Assembly: GCA_026873275.1 (NCBI GenBank)
Contig: JANTUC010000009.1
Location: forward strand, 1,054,001 to 1,118,000
Origin: Pseudopithomyces maydicus
Lineage: Eukaryota > Ascomycota > Dothideomycetes > Pleosporales > Didymosphaeriaceae
DNA: 64,000 bases
Direction of reading: 5' to 3'
The position numbers and the translations under genes were made by a program. How positions within the stretch are numbered: the stretch's first letter is position 1; every line of letters starts with the position of its first letter. Shown piece after piece: positions 1 through 10,449 of the stretch. Under the pieces are notes generated by a model. It saw only the letters and a program-made list of their open reading frames with translations, did not search any database and had not been told where the DNA came from.

Positions 1-241
1 TTCACCCCGCCGTGCCAGCCGAGGGCAGAGTCGACCTGCGTTTGGTGAAGGCACAGAAGCGATACTATGGCCCTCGCCTATTGTTCACTCTCACCCATTC
101 TGCGCAAACCGCACAACCCGCACAAAGCCGCCAGCCTCTGAGCCTCTGACTGCTCTCCCACCCACAGCCACCCGCAGCGCCACTCGACTCCCGACTACCA
201 CCACTTACCACCCGACAACCCCCAGCAGCACATCCGCCAAC
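1..241 (+). promoter_or_regulatory. Upstream region and 5' leader of the first gene
   Basis: This stretch is pyrimidine- and CCAC-rich, typical of a filamentous-fungal core promoter and leader. The sequence just before the ATG at 242 (CCGCCAAC) fits a fungal start context. I see no TATA box and no other gene. Confidence 0.4.
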
Positions 242-1360
242 ATGATCGCCCGCACACCTCCGCCCACCACCACGCTCCCAGCGAGCCTCATCCTCACCCC
301 GCGCGAACTCAAGCAGTATCGCCGCTTCCAGGCTCAGACCACCCTGCTCAAGCCCAAAGACCAGGGCCTCCTGCCCTCAGCTGCTGAGTATGCCGACTTC
401 CAGTCGTGGCTTGCAAAGCGCGACTCGGGCTACCTTTCCGACACCCCGCTCGCCGACATCGCATCCTACCTGGAGCGCGCCACGGGAACCAAGGAGGAGC
501 ACGGCAAAGCCAGCACTTGCGGCCACGCCTTGCATCCATCACTGCAGGAGAAGATGGAGCGGTGTCCCGTCTGCATAGTAGACATGCACCGCACCTATAT
601 GAAAGTGCTTACTGTCGCGCTGGAAGATGCTGGCGGCATGGTGAAGCAACGTTGGGAAGCCGCCGATCGCGACTCCCCCACCCTACAGGCCTGGTATGCT
701 GGCAAGTTGGCCTTGATTAGAGATATCCATTGGCTTGAGAGCCTCGCCCAGGATGAGCAAGAGCACGACGAGCAGCACCATCACCAGCCCCCTCGGTGCT
801 CGGGTGACAACACAGTCGATGTCAAGACCGCCATTCAGGCTATCCAGCTATATTGGGACAGTATTGAGGCCAGTCCGACAGTATCGTGCTCGCCACAGAA
901 AAAGCCCGCCCGCAACGTGGTCTTCCGCCCTGAGACCAGCTTCGAGCCTGGCCGAGATCAGCACTACTTTTGGCGCAAGTCGCCACGATACGAAGCCGGC
1001 GGAAAATATGCATCTTCGAGCGATTGCGACCAGGAAGACCCCGATGAAGAGGTGCTAGAGCTCCAAGGTAGCGAGGACAATTGTCAATCGGCCGTAGTCA
1101 CAAAAGTAACGACCGCACGTGTCCAAAGCGGAGATGAAGAGGACCAGTGCGATGATAATGCTAGGGTCCAGGAAGATGATGAGGACGATTGGGAAGACGA
1201 GGATGAGAGTGAGGAAGATGAGGAAGACGATGAAGACGACGATGACGATGATGACTGCGATGACGACGATGACGACGACGACACACATACTGACTATATC
1301 GTCTTTGAGTATGAAGAGGTCGCGATCGAAGGCGCCGACTTTATCGTCTTCGAAGCGTGA
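242..1360 (+). CDS. Hypothetical protein with Cys/His cluster and long acidic tail (372 aa)
   Basis: A single-exon gene of unknown function. Residues 93-116 hold a Cys-x-His ... Cys-x2-Cys-x4-His cluster (C93, H95, C108, C111, H116) that could bind one zinc ion, although it is not a standard RING or C2H2 spacing. Residues from about 290 to 345 are almost pure Asp/Glu with a run of consecutive Asp. The tail then ends with two copies of an (Y/F)-I-V-F-E motif. An acidic tail of this kind is typical of histone- or basic-protein-binding nuclear proteins, but that is only an inference. The start is the first in-frame ATG after a CAAC context. It is convergent with SLH1, with 421 bp between the stops. 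The long Ser-rich open frame on the opposite strand is a shadow of the GAC/GAT repeats. Confidence 0.75.
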   Translation: MIARTPPPTTTLPASLILTPRELKQYRRFQAQTTLLKPKDQGLLPSAAEYADFQSWLAKRDSGYLSDTPLADIASYLERATGTKEEHGKASTCGHALHPSLQEKMERCPVCIVDMHRTYMKVLTVALEDAGGMVKQRWEAADRDSPTLQAWYAGKLALIRDIHWLESLAQDEQEHDEQHHHQPPRCSGDNTVDVKTAIQAIQLYWDSIEASPTVSCSPQKKPARNVVFRPETSFEPGRDQHYFWRKSPRYEAGGKYASSSDCDQEDPDEEVLELQGSEDNCQSAVVTKVTTARVQSGDEEDQCDDNARVQEDDEDDWEDEDESEEDEEDDEDDDDDDDCDDDDDDDDTHTDYIVFEYEEVAIEGADFIVFEA

Positions 1361-1781
1361 GCATGGCAAGATGCTGTGCTACACCAAGTGCACGATTTTC
1401 AAAATACAGTGGGCTTTGCATTGGGATGGAGTTTTAAGGCGTATGGCGAATGCGTTTGGTTGCATGGAATTCAGCGGCAACCCCGCAAATGCCACACTGG
1501 CATGGTCAAAAGTAAAGGCATGGAGCCTTTGGAATCGGAGGATGCATCTTCGGTCCGATTTGCATTTCACATATGGCGTTTACACTGCATTGGGGCGCGT
1601 CGAAGACCGCACACGTGCTCAAAGCGAGATACCCACAAGGCAATAGGCCTGCATGCAATGCACCAAGTCTGTTTTTCTTTTTTCATATTTACATGTTCAC
1701 ACATCCGCATTAGTATGCTACCAATACTGTTGTACGTGATCCTTGTGCAGTGATGCCACACCGAGTGAACCTGAGCAACAT
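1361..1781. other. Convergent intergenic region
   Basis: 421 bp between two convergent stop codons. It must contain both 3' UTRs. I see no further coding potential or structured element. Confidence 0.5.
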
Positions 1782-4700
1782 TCATCCCGCTTTGTCTCCC
1801 TTGGCCTTCCCATCCTCTACCTCCGGCGCGCTTGGCACATCTACACCCTCAAGTTTCCACTTCATCCCCAGATACGCATCGCTCAACACAATCACGTCGG
1901 CCTTCTTCCCTTGCGCGTCCCTTGGAAGGCTGATTCTCGCTGAACCTTGCAGTTTCGCGCCACCCGCGTTGATTCTTTTACCAGCGCCGCGCCCACCTCC
2001 AACTCCGCCAGACTCGTTCCAACCCAAGCGCTTCAGCGCAATAATCTCATCCGTTCCCGCATAGGACACAATCACAAAGTAGCCCTCTGTCTGTGGCTTC
2101 GGATAGCGTGGCGCATATATACGCACGCCGCCTGGCCCACTCCTTGCCGGATTCTGTCTCGTGAGGTTGAGCGTGAAACCCACAGCCGTTACGTTGGCAA
2201 GATCGAGTTTGAGCACAGGTAAGCGGGCTACGGGCTCGACGAACCGTCGAACTGCAGCATTGGCCACACCTGCAAAGCGTGCCGCCTTCTCGAGCACAGC
2301 ATTGCTCGCTGTGGACGCTTCGATGAGTGTCTTGGGCACCGCTTTGGCTTGCTGTATGCGCTCTTTCTCTTTCTCTACATCTATACCTGGGAACAGGGAC
2401 AACGGACCGTCAGATGGCCAGCGTGCTGATTTGATAGCCTGGAGAAGCGTTGCCATTTGCTCGCATGAAGAGAGATATCCGAGTTCAGTGAGGACATCGA
2501 TGGATGCCTGCGCGATGCGTATGCTCTGATCAAGCACACTGTTCAAATCGCCGACGTAATCTGATATCGGGAGATCTACGCGCGAGAAGTGTGCTTGCAG
2601 TAGGAGGAAAGCCTTGACGTGCGGGTCCCACATTGGGAGTTGGAAGTGATGTTCTGCTTTGAGAGGGAGCGCTTTGGATAGCTCCTCGTTGATGAGGTCT
2701 TCGTTGTGACGCACGGGGATCTCATCGTATTCACTGGCTGAGCTCACCCAGGTAAGCACATCAGCGAAAGAGGCGTCACGCTTTGCGTGTTTGGCGAGGT
2801 ATCGGATCGTTTTATGGCTGAGGTAGTAGTAACTCATAATCTTTCCCAACGGTGTGGGGTCAATATCACCGGTTCCGTGGAGCTCGATGCAAGATGATTC
2901 TGCGAGTTCGTTGAGTGAGGCCTCGACAAGATTGATCATGTAGTCGTTGGCCATAGTTTGGGCGGCGATAGTGTTGTGCTCCTCGGCTGAGATTTCAAGA
3001 CCATAGAAAGAAGGGTTTTTATGAAGGCGGCGGAAGAAGAAGGTCCAGGTCAGATAGTCTAGTGCATCTTGTTTGGTTGCTACAGTGCCGGCAGAGATCT
3101 CAGCCCCAAGATGGTTGTCCAATACCTTGTGCAGAGAGGACTCGACAGGGAAACCTGTATGCAGGAAGTGCTTGTAAAAGTCCTTCTTTGCATCCTGCGT
3201 AAATATGCGGGCTATACCAGAGGAGTCGAATTGGGGACGGCCAGCTCGACCGAGCATCTGTAGAACGTCGGTAAGATCCATGTCCTTGTAGCCCTCCGTT
3301 TTCGCGTCAAAAAATTGCGTGCCTTTCACAACCACAAGATGAGCAGGTAAGTTCACACCCCAGGCGAGGGTACTAGTCGCGACTAGAATCTGAATCTGGT
3401 TGTTGGCGAAAAGCTCTTCCGAGAGTTGGCGGTCAGACTCCACAAGACCAGCATGATGGAGACCGATACCGAAGCTCAACGCCTCCCGTAAAGCATCGTC
3501 TTTGACGCGAGACAGATTTAAGGTTAGATCATCCTCATCCATGTGCAGGAACCGCCTAGGATTGTCTTCCATGCCGCAGAAATTGATCAAATCGCGAGCA
3601 GTGAGGCGAGTCTGCCGACGTGAAGCTACGAAAACGATAACCGGCTTTTCGGGGGAGTGTGCTTTGATGGCAAGGAAGGTCGGGCGGTTCATAGACTGCA
3701 TCAGAGGACAGAAGCCACGTTGTTCCGGGAAACCGTCAATGTAGATTTCCAAGGGTACCGGACGAACCGAATGGCGGAAGTTGAACAATCCTTCTTTGAC
3801 GCCTAGCCAATTTCCAAGATCCGTTGCATTGGCGCAAGCAGTTGACATGCCAAGAAGTCGGACTGAACCTTTGCTTTGAGATGCAATGTAGTTCATCCTG
3901 GAGACAATGATCTCAAGAATAGGGCCTCGATCTCCACCAAGTAGATGGATCTCATCAATGATCACAAGGCTAACTTTACGAACGTAGCCACGGGTTTGCC
4001 AGCTTCGACTAATCCCATCCCATTTTTCTGGAGTCGTGATGATTATATCTGCATCCTGAATGGTGCGCGTGTCTGGCGTATTGTCTCCAGTAAGCTCAAC
4101 GAGCTTCAGGCCCATAGGCCCAGCGAGGCGCTTGCCCCAGTCTTGAACACGTTCTCGGACAAGTGCCTTCATCGGAGCAATGTAGACAACCTTCGAACCC
4201 GGTTTCTCGCGGAAAGCCCACCACATTGCAAGTTCAGCGGCCACTGTTTTGCCACTACCAGTAGGGGAACCAAGCAGAACATTTGCCGGTGTGTGATATA
4301 AGCAATGGAAGATCTGAGTCTGCATAGGATTGAAGTACTGAAACCGTTTCCCGTACAGTTCCTCCAATATTGGATTTTTGAGGGCTGAGATTGGCAGTGG
4401 CTGCAAATTGAGCAGATCGGTATATACACTCTCGGTATCAGGCCTGATGAGGTGCTGGAAGGAGATAGGGTGCACGGTCTCTGCACCGAGCCACCTGTCT
4501 GAAATTGCCCGTACGTATATTTGCGATGGCAGAGGATCTGAAAGTGGAATGGTAAAGTTGAGCTCATGGTCATCGTACAGCTTCTTGCGTGACAGGATGA
4601 AAAATTCATAGTGAAAGATTTCGGAAGTCTCGGAGTTTTCCACCCAGATCCAGAATGATTCTGAAGTTCCATGATGGCGATCGTTCCATTTGAATTCCGG

Positions 4701-7700
4701 GGTCAGCCAAAGCCGAATGCGGAGTACATCTCGATTCAATGGGGCAATCTCGCTTTCGATGCTCAAAGTAGGGAAGTTATCCAATAGCCGAGTGATGACA
4801 TTGCCCATCTTCTTGTTGTGTACCAAGTCTCCTATTTCAGTAGCATCCATGTCTCGGAGCATTTCCACCGAGGTATACTTCCAGTCCAGTTGGCGTAAAA
4901 CCGGGTGAGGAAGGTCAAACTGGTGCAGCGGATGCAAATCAGATCGGACTTGATGTTCGATAGATTGGCATAGTGTCAAGAGGATTTGACACTGATAACC
5001 CCATCGCCGATTGAGTGCTATCATGAACAACGCACGTGCGATACGCGCAGCATTCTGGGAGATGTAGTTTGTATCGGAAACCAACGTAAAATCTTCCAAT
5101 CTTGCACGGGAGATATACGACTGTAAGAGCACATTGGTTTTACCGTGAGGCGTACCAATACCGCCTTTGATGTCGTGAAAGGCATATTCATGCTCAATAA
5201 GGGATGAAAGTTCCTTCTCCTCAGTATCGCGAGATGTAATCTGGTCGAATTCTCCGCTCATGCTAACCATAGCAAATGCGTCTTCCTCGGATCCATGGGC
5301 CTTCATCATGGTGTTGAAAATCTCAATGCTGGACTGTTGCACATAATACTGGCTTGCTATGCGGCCCACATCCTTAGCACGGAGGTCCCCTGTGGTTTCG
5401 TTGAAGACAATCATCTGGCTTTGCTGTAAAACGCGAGCTGCATCAACAATGAGCTTTCGGCGGCGAATTACGAGCTGTGGATCGTCTCGAATCTCTGCCC
5501 ACTCGATACCATAGTTCAGAGGGCTCTTCTGCATTCGAGCGAATAGGTAGGAGTACCCTAGCCACTGCACACCTTCTTGTACTGTCGTGACTGTACCTAA
5601 GGAGATTTCAGCGTTGAGATTATCAACAAGTTTGGCTGAGAATCTCGATTCAATGGGTTGCTGTTCTGTCACTGCTTTTAGGTAGTGGTCGAGTTTGTCT
5701 TGCGTTGTACAGATAAAGCCAATACCAGTGTCCTGGAATTGGGGACGACCAGCACGACCAAATATCTGTAGAACATCAAGAATACCGAGATCGGTGAAGC
5801 GACCTTGCTGCGCATCATAGACTTGAGTCCCTTTTATAAGAACCGCAGCAGCCGGCAAGTTTACACCCCAAGCCAGAGTTGCTGTGCAGCACAGGACTTT
5901 AAGTACGCCCTCTGCGAAAAGACGTTCAATGAGATTTCGATCGGAGCGAGGCATGCCAGCGTGATGTGTGCCCATCCCTTTAGGGAGCAATTCGCGTAGT
6001 TCACGACCCTTGGACTGCTTCATATCGCGCATGGCATTCTCGTACTTTGGATGCATGGTCGGATCGAGAAGGTCAGAGCACTGCGCGTCCACAGCCTTTT
6101 CGAAAAGAGTCCTGGCAGTCTTCACCGTGTCCTTGCGCGAATGAACAAAAACCATAACCTGGTGTCCAAGCTTTAGCATGTCCATAACCTTGTCAAAGGC
6201 TACCTGCTCAAGGTTTTCCCTTGATTTGACAGTTCCAGCCTTGCCTTTTGCACCAATGAAGTGCTGTTCCAGTGGTACCGGACGGAACGACGCATCAAAG
6301 TAGAACATGCCAGCCATTTTGTTGACCCGAAGAAAATCGGCAACATCGATGTAGTTGGGCAAGGTAGCAGAAAGACCGACGATACGGATTAGAGATTGGG
6401 TGCTTTCAACTTGTCGTTGGGTTCTAGCAACTAGACTCTCGAGCACGGCACCTCGTTCATCATGCAGCATGTGCACCTCATCGATGATGAGAAGGCGCAC
6501 CTTCTGCACCAATTCAGTATCACCCGTGCTCTTCCTTGTAACGACGTCCCATTTTTCAGGAGTAGTCACGATAATCTGCGTATCGAGAATCTCGGCTTTG
6601 GTCAAATGCATATCTCCAGTCAGTTCACGTGCCTTGATGCCCAGCCAGGCCAGGCGCTTCCCCAGCTTCTCGGTGACTTCAGCAGCCAACGCCTTCATGG
6701 GGGCCACATAGATGATCTTGAAATCTTCAGCTAGGACAGTGAAGTCAATGGCATGGGGATTCTCAATCGGATTTGGTATCACGTTCTTGGCTACAGTGTT
6801 CAATATTGTAAGCATGGCAGCATCGGTTTTACCGGCACCTGTCGGGGCGCATATGAGCATGTTTTCGCTCGTGTTATATGCGACAGGGTACACTAAGCTT
6901 TGCATACGGTTCAGCGCTTTGTAACCTTTGAAGGTGCGCTGACACAGGCCATCCATGTCTTTGATCTCAACCAGCGTCCGACCGGCACCCAGCGTGCCGA
7001 CACGGGCAGCAGGGATCATGTGCTCTTCGTAATGCTTCTCATCGATATGGGTGCTACCCACAGGCAACGCGTACTTTTTTCCAAGGCTCGAAAGCTTATT
7101 GCCAGCTTCATGTGTGCGGTACACATGCGGATACTGAGGGCCTGTACGGTCAACGGCGGCGGCGAGCGATTGATTCTTGTGATGCCAGTCCTGTTGGCGG
7201 AGTGCTTCTTCACGCTCGGCTTTGGATTGCAAGCGGCCTACGAGGCCATTCCTAGAGGATGGTTCACGGAGGGAGTGTGTGATTTCTTGTCGATGAGAGA
7301 TGAGGTCGGTAACCAGATCCAACTGCTCATAGCCCACGATGTCGGCAAGCATCATCTGCAACTCGTCGTCATTGCTGTCGCTGGCTAGGACTGCCGATAG
7401 CTGCTCTTCCAGGGCGGATGCATCCAGACCAGAGCTGCTGCGCGCAACCTCGTTGCACCTGCCCTGAAGCCAACGCCGGTCGTACAGGGTGGTGGTGGGT
7501 TCGTCAGGGTGGCCGCTGCCGGACTCGTTGCCGTACTCGTCGCCGTCCTCATCGCCGAGTACATCCCAGAGATCATCGTCACTCGCAGTCCCGGAGAGAT
7601 GGTCAATATCAAGGTCGAGGTCAAGGTCGAGATGGTCTCCGTAGGCAGGTGGTGCCTTGTCGTGTGACGGGAGGTGCAATTCGGCGATTGCCTTGCGCAT

Positions 7701-7754
7701 GGCCTCGAGCTGCTCCAGCCATTGTGCCTGGGCGTTCTCGATGGCGGGCGACAT
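1782..7754 (-). CDS. SLH1: Slh1/ASCC3-type dual-cassette Ski2-like RNA helicase (1990 aa)
   Basis: An intronless gene for the large helicase of the ribosome-quality-control trigger complex (yeast Slh1, human ASCC3), which pulls on mRNA to split stalled, collided ribosomes. Two complete helicase cassettes are visible. The first has the Walker A motif APTGAGKT at about residues 303-310, a DEVH box near 425 and SATLPN. The second has SPTGSGKT near 1160 and DEIH near 1265. Each cassette is followed by a Sec63-type region. The length fits Slh1 (about 1970 aa) better than the longer Brr2, and the TPEKWDVVTRK and RQVESTQS segments favour the ASCC3 side of the family. In S. cerevisiae Slh1 the second cassette also keeps ATPase-like motifs. 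A small Leu-Asp repeat lies at residues 42-50. The start is the ATG closest to the tandem-repeat promoter region shared with YKT6. Confidence 0.93.
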   Translation of the reverse strand: MSPAIENAQAQWLEQLEAMRKAIAELHLPSHDKAPPAYGDHLDLDLDLDIDHLSGTASDDDLWDVLGDEDGDEYGNESGSGHPDEPTTTLYDRRWLQGRCNEVARSSSGLDASALEEQLSAVLASDSNDDELQMMLADIVGYEQLDLVTDLISHRQEITHSLREPSSRNGLVGRLQSKAEREEALRQQDWHHKNQSLAAAVDRTGPQYPHVYRTHEAGNKLSSLGKKYALPVGSTHIDEKHYEEHMIPAARVGTLGAGRTLVEIKDMDGLCQRTFKGYKALNRMQSLVYPVAYNTSENMLICAPTGAGKTDAAMLTILNTVAKNVIPNPIENPHAIDFTVLAEDFKIIYVAPMKALAAEVTEKLGKRLAWLGIKARELTGDMHLTKAEILDTQIIVTTPEKWDVVTRKSTGDTELVQKVRLLIIDEVHMLHDERGAVLESLVARTQRQVESTQSLIRIVGLSATLPNYIDVADFLRVNKMAGMFYFDASFRPVPLEQHFIGAKGKAGTVKSRENLEQVAFDKVMDMLKLGHQVMVFVHSRKDTVKTARTLFEKAVDAQCSDLLDPTMHPKYENAMRDMKQSKGRELRELLPKGMGTHHAGMPRSDRNLIERLFAEGVLKVLCCTATLAWGVNLPAAAVLIKGTQVYDAQQGRFTDLGILDVLQIFGRAGRPQFQDTGIGFICTTQDKLDHYLKAVTEQQPIESRFSAKLVDNLNAEISLGTVTTVQEGVQWLGYSYLFARMQKSPLNYGIEWAEIRDDPQLVIRRRKLIVDAARVLQQSQMIVFNETTGDLRAKDVGRIASQYYVQQSSIEIFNTMMKAHGSEEDAFAMVSMSGEFDQITSRDTEEKELSSLIEHEYAFHDIKGGIGTPHGKTNVLLQSYISRARLEDFTLVSDTNYISQNAARIARALFMIALNRRWGYQCQILLTLCQSIEHQVRSDLHPLHQFDLPHPVLRQLDWKYTSVEMLRDMDATEIGDLVHNKKMGNVITRLLDNFPTLSIESEIAPLNRDVLRIRLWLTPEFKWNDRHHGTSESFWIWVENSETSEIFHYEFFILSRKKLYDDHELNFTIPLSDPLPSQIYVRAISDRWLGAETVHPISFQHLIRPDTESVYTDLLNLQPLPISALKNPILEELYGKRFQYFNPMQTQIFHCLYHTPANVLLGSPTGSGKTVAAELAMWWAFREKPGSKVVYIAPMKALVRERVQDWGKRLAGPMGLKLVELTGDNTPDTRTIQDADIIITTPEKWDGISRSWQTRGYVRKVSLVIIDEIHLLGGDRGPILEIIVSRMNYIASQSKGSVRLLGMSTACANATDLGNWLGVKEGLFNFRHSVRPVPLEIYIDGFPEQRGFCPLMQSMNRPTFLAIKAHSPEKPVIVFVASRRQTRLTARDLINFCGMEDNPRRFLHMDEDDLTLNLSRVKDDALREALSFGIGLHHAGLVESDRQLSEELFANNQIQILVATSTLAWGVNLPAHLVVVKGTQFFDAKTEGYKDMDLTDVLQMLGRAGRPQFDSSGIARIFTQDAKKDFYKHFLHTGFPVESSLHKVLDNHLGAEISAGTVATKQDALDYLTWTFFFRRLHKNPSFYGLEISAEEHNTIAAQTMANDYMINLVEASLNELAESSCIELHGTGDIDPTPLGKIMSYYYLSHKTIRYLAKHAKRDASFADVLTWVSSASEYDEIPVRHNEDLINEELSKALPLKAEHHFQLPMWDPHVKAFLLLQAHFSRVDLPISDYVGDLNSVLDQSIRIAQASIDVLTELGYLSSCEQMATLLQAIKSARWPSDGPLSLFPGIDVEKEKERIQQAKAVPKTLIEASTASNAVLEKAARFAGVANAAVRRFVEPVARLPVLKLDLANVTAVGFTLNLTRQNPARSGPGGVRIYAPRYPKPQTEGYFVIVSYAGTDEIIALKRLGWNESGGVGGGRGAGKRINAGGAKLQGSARISLPRDAQGKKADVIVLSDAYLGMKWKLEGVDVPSAPEVEDGKAKGDKAG

Positions 7755-8059
7755 GGCGTGTGGAGGGTTATCTAGGTGGTATGGATATGACGCTTTCTCT
7801 CTTTTACTCTTTCTTCCTTTTGGCGGACAAGGGAGGTGGCGTGTGGAGGGTATCTAGGTGGTATGGACACGACTCTTTCTCTCCTTTGCTCTTTCTTCCC
7901 TCTCTCTTCGCTCTTTCTTGCTCTTGGCGGACGGGGAAGGTGGCCTGTAGAAGGTACGTAGGTGGTATAGACACAACTCCCTCCCTCTTTTGCTCTGTCT
8001 GTCTTCTTTCTGTCCTCTCGCTTCCGTCTTTCTTCCTCCTGGCGGATGGGAAAGGAGCC
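7755..8059 (+). repeat. Three degenerate tandem copies in the SLH1-YKT6 promoter
   Basis: Copies start at 7755, 7838 and 7942. Each opens with a GGCGTGTGGAGGGTATCTAGG-like block (GGCCTGTAGAAGGTACGTAGG in copy 3), then GTGGTATGGACACGAC-like sequence, a pyrimidine tract of CTTTCTCTC type, and a TGGCGGA(C/T)-GGGAA end block. Copy lengths grow from about 83 to 104 to 118 bp because the pyrimidine tract expands. The first copy begins immediately upstream of the SLH1 ATG. Confidence 0.8.
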
Positions 8060-8299
8060 CTGCAGTGGGTGGTGCAGGCGTCCCCGCCCCCGCGCGGCGC
8101 CTGGGTTACGTCAGCCGCACCGCCGCACCAGTGGACCGCACCGCTGCACGTGAAACCGCCAGCGCCCGTCATGACGCCGCCCAGGCCAGATACCACGCTG
8201 CCACCGAACAACACCACCCGCCTGTCTACTACACGACGCCTATCCAGTGCCCCCGCCTTGGTCCGACGCCCCTGAGCTCTACACCCCCTCCCAGCCATC
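7755..8299. promoter_or_regulatory. Divergent SLH1-YKT6 promoter region
   Basis: 545 bp between two divergent start codons. Its left half is three degenerate tandem copies annotated separately. The right half (about 8060-8299) is C-rich and contains CACC-type motifs but no clear TATA box. Confidence 0.5.
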
Positions 8300-9020
8300 A
8301 TGAGCATGAAAGTCCTGTACATGGGTGTAAGCGTCCCCCTCACCGCCCCCGACGCTTGCAACAACTGACCCCGTCCCAGGTCTGGCGACCGCAGGAGGGA
8401 GGAGAAGCCACCGAACTGGCCCACCAGCGCGAGCTGAGCAGCTTCAACCGATTCACCCGCGGCAGCATCCAGGAATTCGTGCGTTCGGCCCCCTCCCGCG
8501 CCGCACCAACAGCCACCTGACAGCTGCGTAGTTAAACCTCTTTGTCAAGACAGCCGCCAACAGGACCCCGCCAGGCAAGCGTTTGGCCATCGAGGAGGAC
8601 AAGATTCCAGACTACCTCATCCACACGTACAACAACTCTAGAGGGCTGTGCGGCGTCGTCGTCACCAACAAGGAGTACCCCGACTTCGTCGTCACCGGCG
8701 TCCTCAAGAAGCTCTGCGACGAGTTCTCCACCAAGCACTCTCAGTCTGCCATCAACGCCGCCTCACCCAACTCGTTACCCTACACCGAGCTCAAGGACTA
8801 CATCACACAATACCAGAACCCGCAAGAGGCCGACAAGATCCTGAAGATCCAGCACGAGCTCGACGCCACCAAGCAGGTGCTGCATCAGACCATGGAGAGC
8901 ATGCTCGAGCGCGGAGAGAAGATGGACCAGCTCGTCGCCAAGAGCAACGACCTGAGTGCCTCGAGCAAGATGTTCTACACACAAGCCAAGAAGCAAAACT
9001 CGTGCTGCAGCGTCATGTGA
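8300..9020 (+). CDS. YKT6: YKT6 R-SNARE (204 aa, three exons)
   Basis: Exons 8300-8326, 8380-8478 and 8532-9020; the two introns are both 53 bp. The product is the essential, reversibly lipidated R-SNARE of Golgi, endosome, vacuole and autophagosome fusion. The N-terminal longin domain starts MSMKVLYMG and continues through exon 2 (LSSFNRFTRGS). The SNARE helix lies in roughly residues 140-195, with the zero-layer Arg in LERGEK. The protein ends in CCSVM, the double-Cys CAAX signal for farnesylation and palmitoylation. Length matches yeast Ykt6 (200 aa). The exon 3 acceptor GCGTAG was chosen because an in-frame TAG lies immediately upstream and the join restores the family-typical NLFVKTAANRT stretch. 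Confidence 0.93.
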
Positions 9021-9416
9021 TTACTTTGCCACCATGTTCTTTATTGTCTGGCGTCTCGGTTTGGCTCCCCTAGGGCACGCGGTTCATCATTGAATACCCT
9101 CTCAACCTTGGATCACGTGCGAGATTACCACGTCTTGATACTTTGCATATCAGAGTTTACGTTAATACATTTCAAAGAAACCTGACTTGTTGCTACATTG
9201 AATCCTCGATTTTTTTTCCTTCTTGTCTTCAATATTGTTGCATCTGCAAAACTTGCTCCGAGTGTACATCCAGTTCCAGTATAACACCTAACAATTCACC
9301 CTCTTGTACAGAACGAGATTTTAGAATAACAAAATACAACTTGAATCCAATGAATAACACTCCGCATGCCCATACAAGTAAAACTCCTCTTGGAAATGTG
9401 TTCTACCCTAAACATT
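9021..9416. other. Convergent intergenic region
   Basis: 396 bp of AT-richer sequence between the YKT6 stop and the stop of the next gene on the minus strand. It is consistent with two 3' UTRs. No gene seen. Confidence 0.5.
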
Positions 9417-10449
9417 CTATGGCAGCTGACCTGCCAGCCTTCGAGAACGCCGAGTGGGTAGGACAGTACCCTTTGGAGCCCTCGGTCTTCGCGTAACCCG
9501 GCGTTCAGTTGGTTGGGTAGCGGGTTGCTCGTTGGTCTGGCTTTCGACTTCTCCCTCTTGTTCTTTTGTTTCAAGACCTGATCCGTCGGGAAGCATGGTC
9601 TGCATCGGGACGATAGGAGACCCGGGCTGGGGCTGGGGCTGGGGCTGGGTCGGGGATGCTGACGGAACCACTTGTTGTGCTGGCACCACCTCAACTTCCT
9701 TCCTTGGAATTAGCAATCATCTCCTTGCGGGTCACGCCAAAACATACCTTCTTCTGACGTTTGTTTGGCGTCTCCTCGTGGGAATCGTCTTCCTCATCGA
9801 CACTCGGGGCCCGCTTCTTCCTGTTCCTTTCCCTTTCCCTCTCTTGCTGCATTTCCTTCTTCGCTGCCATAATAGCGGGCCAATTTGGATGACCGGGGAG
9901 AATAATGAAAGATTTATCCAGTGGGATTGGCTTCATTCTCTCATGCTCGTGCAATTCTTGGCGTATTCTCTCGAATCCTTCCTGACGCTCTTTCAATAGT
10001 CTCTGCCGGTCACCGTCTGTGATGTTCTCCAGTATTTCCATTCTTCTTAGCCAGCTTGGTGTGTTCCTCTTTGGCGCATTTTGATGCTGCAGTTCTTTGG
10101 GCGTCGTCGAAGGGGTCAGACCCAAAGCGTCAAAAAGGCGAGGCTCGGCCGGAGTACTCTGCAATACAGTGGGAATTGTTGGAAAATCAGTATCAAATAA
10201 ACCTGGAACTGGCTGTCCTGGCTTCGACTGTGATTGTTCCGAGATAGACTGCAGTTGTTTTGGGGCGGTAATCGGAGATGGAAGGATCTCCAGACCTTTG
10301 AAGTATGGAGAGCGAATCATCTCGAGCAGGCTGGCACCATTGTCGCCCTTGATGCTCTGCTCAAGAGTTTCTACCGACCATTGCAAGCGACGGCTAGTTG
10401 GGCCATGCAGTTGACTCACGATGGAGGCCTGGGAGAGATTGTCGGTCAT
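9417..10449 (-). CDS. Hypothetical low-complexity basic protein (327 aa, two exons)
   Basis: Exon 1 is 10449-9748 and exon 2 is 9698-9417. The 49-bp intron (9699-9747) has donor GTATGT, a GCTAAT branch site and an AAG acceptor, and it joins two open frames that otherwise overlap out of phase. I do not recognise the family. The N-terminal half has a helix-prone segment (QWSVETLEQSI, LLEMIRSPYF). The middle is rich in Glu/Arg/Lys (a likely coiled coil near residues 140-215) followed by a basic RNRKKRAP stretch. Exon 2 contains a PQ repeat encoded by a CAGCCC-type microsatellite (9626-9651) and a basic tail with TRRSRRLAG. A nuclear location is plausible from the basic patches only. The first ATG of the frame is used; an earlier in-frame TTG is ignored. 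Confidence 0.7.

Noticed and set aside
1055..1369. Val/Ile- and Ser-rich frames opposite the acidic gene
   Set aside because: They are direct complements of the GAT/GAC repeat tract.
7418..8275. A 285-codon plus-strand open frame over the SLH1 start and promoter
   Set aside because: It is the complement of SLH1 coding sequence plus tandem repeats; no family resemblance.
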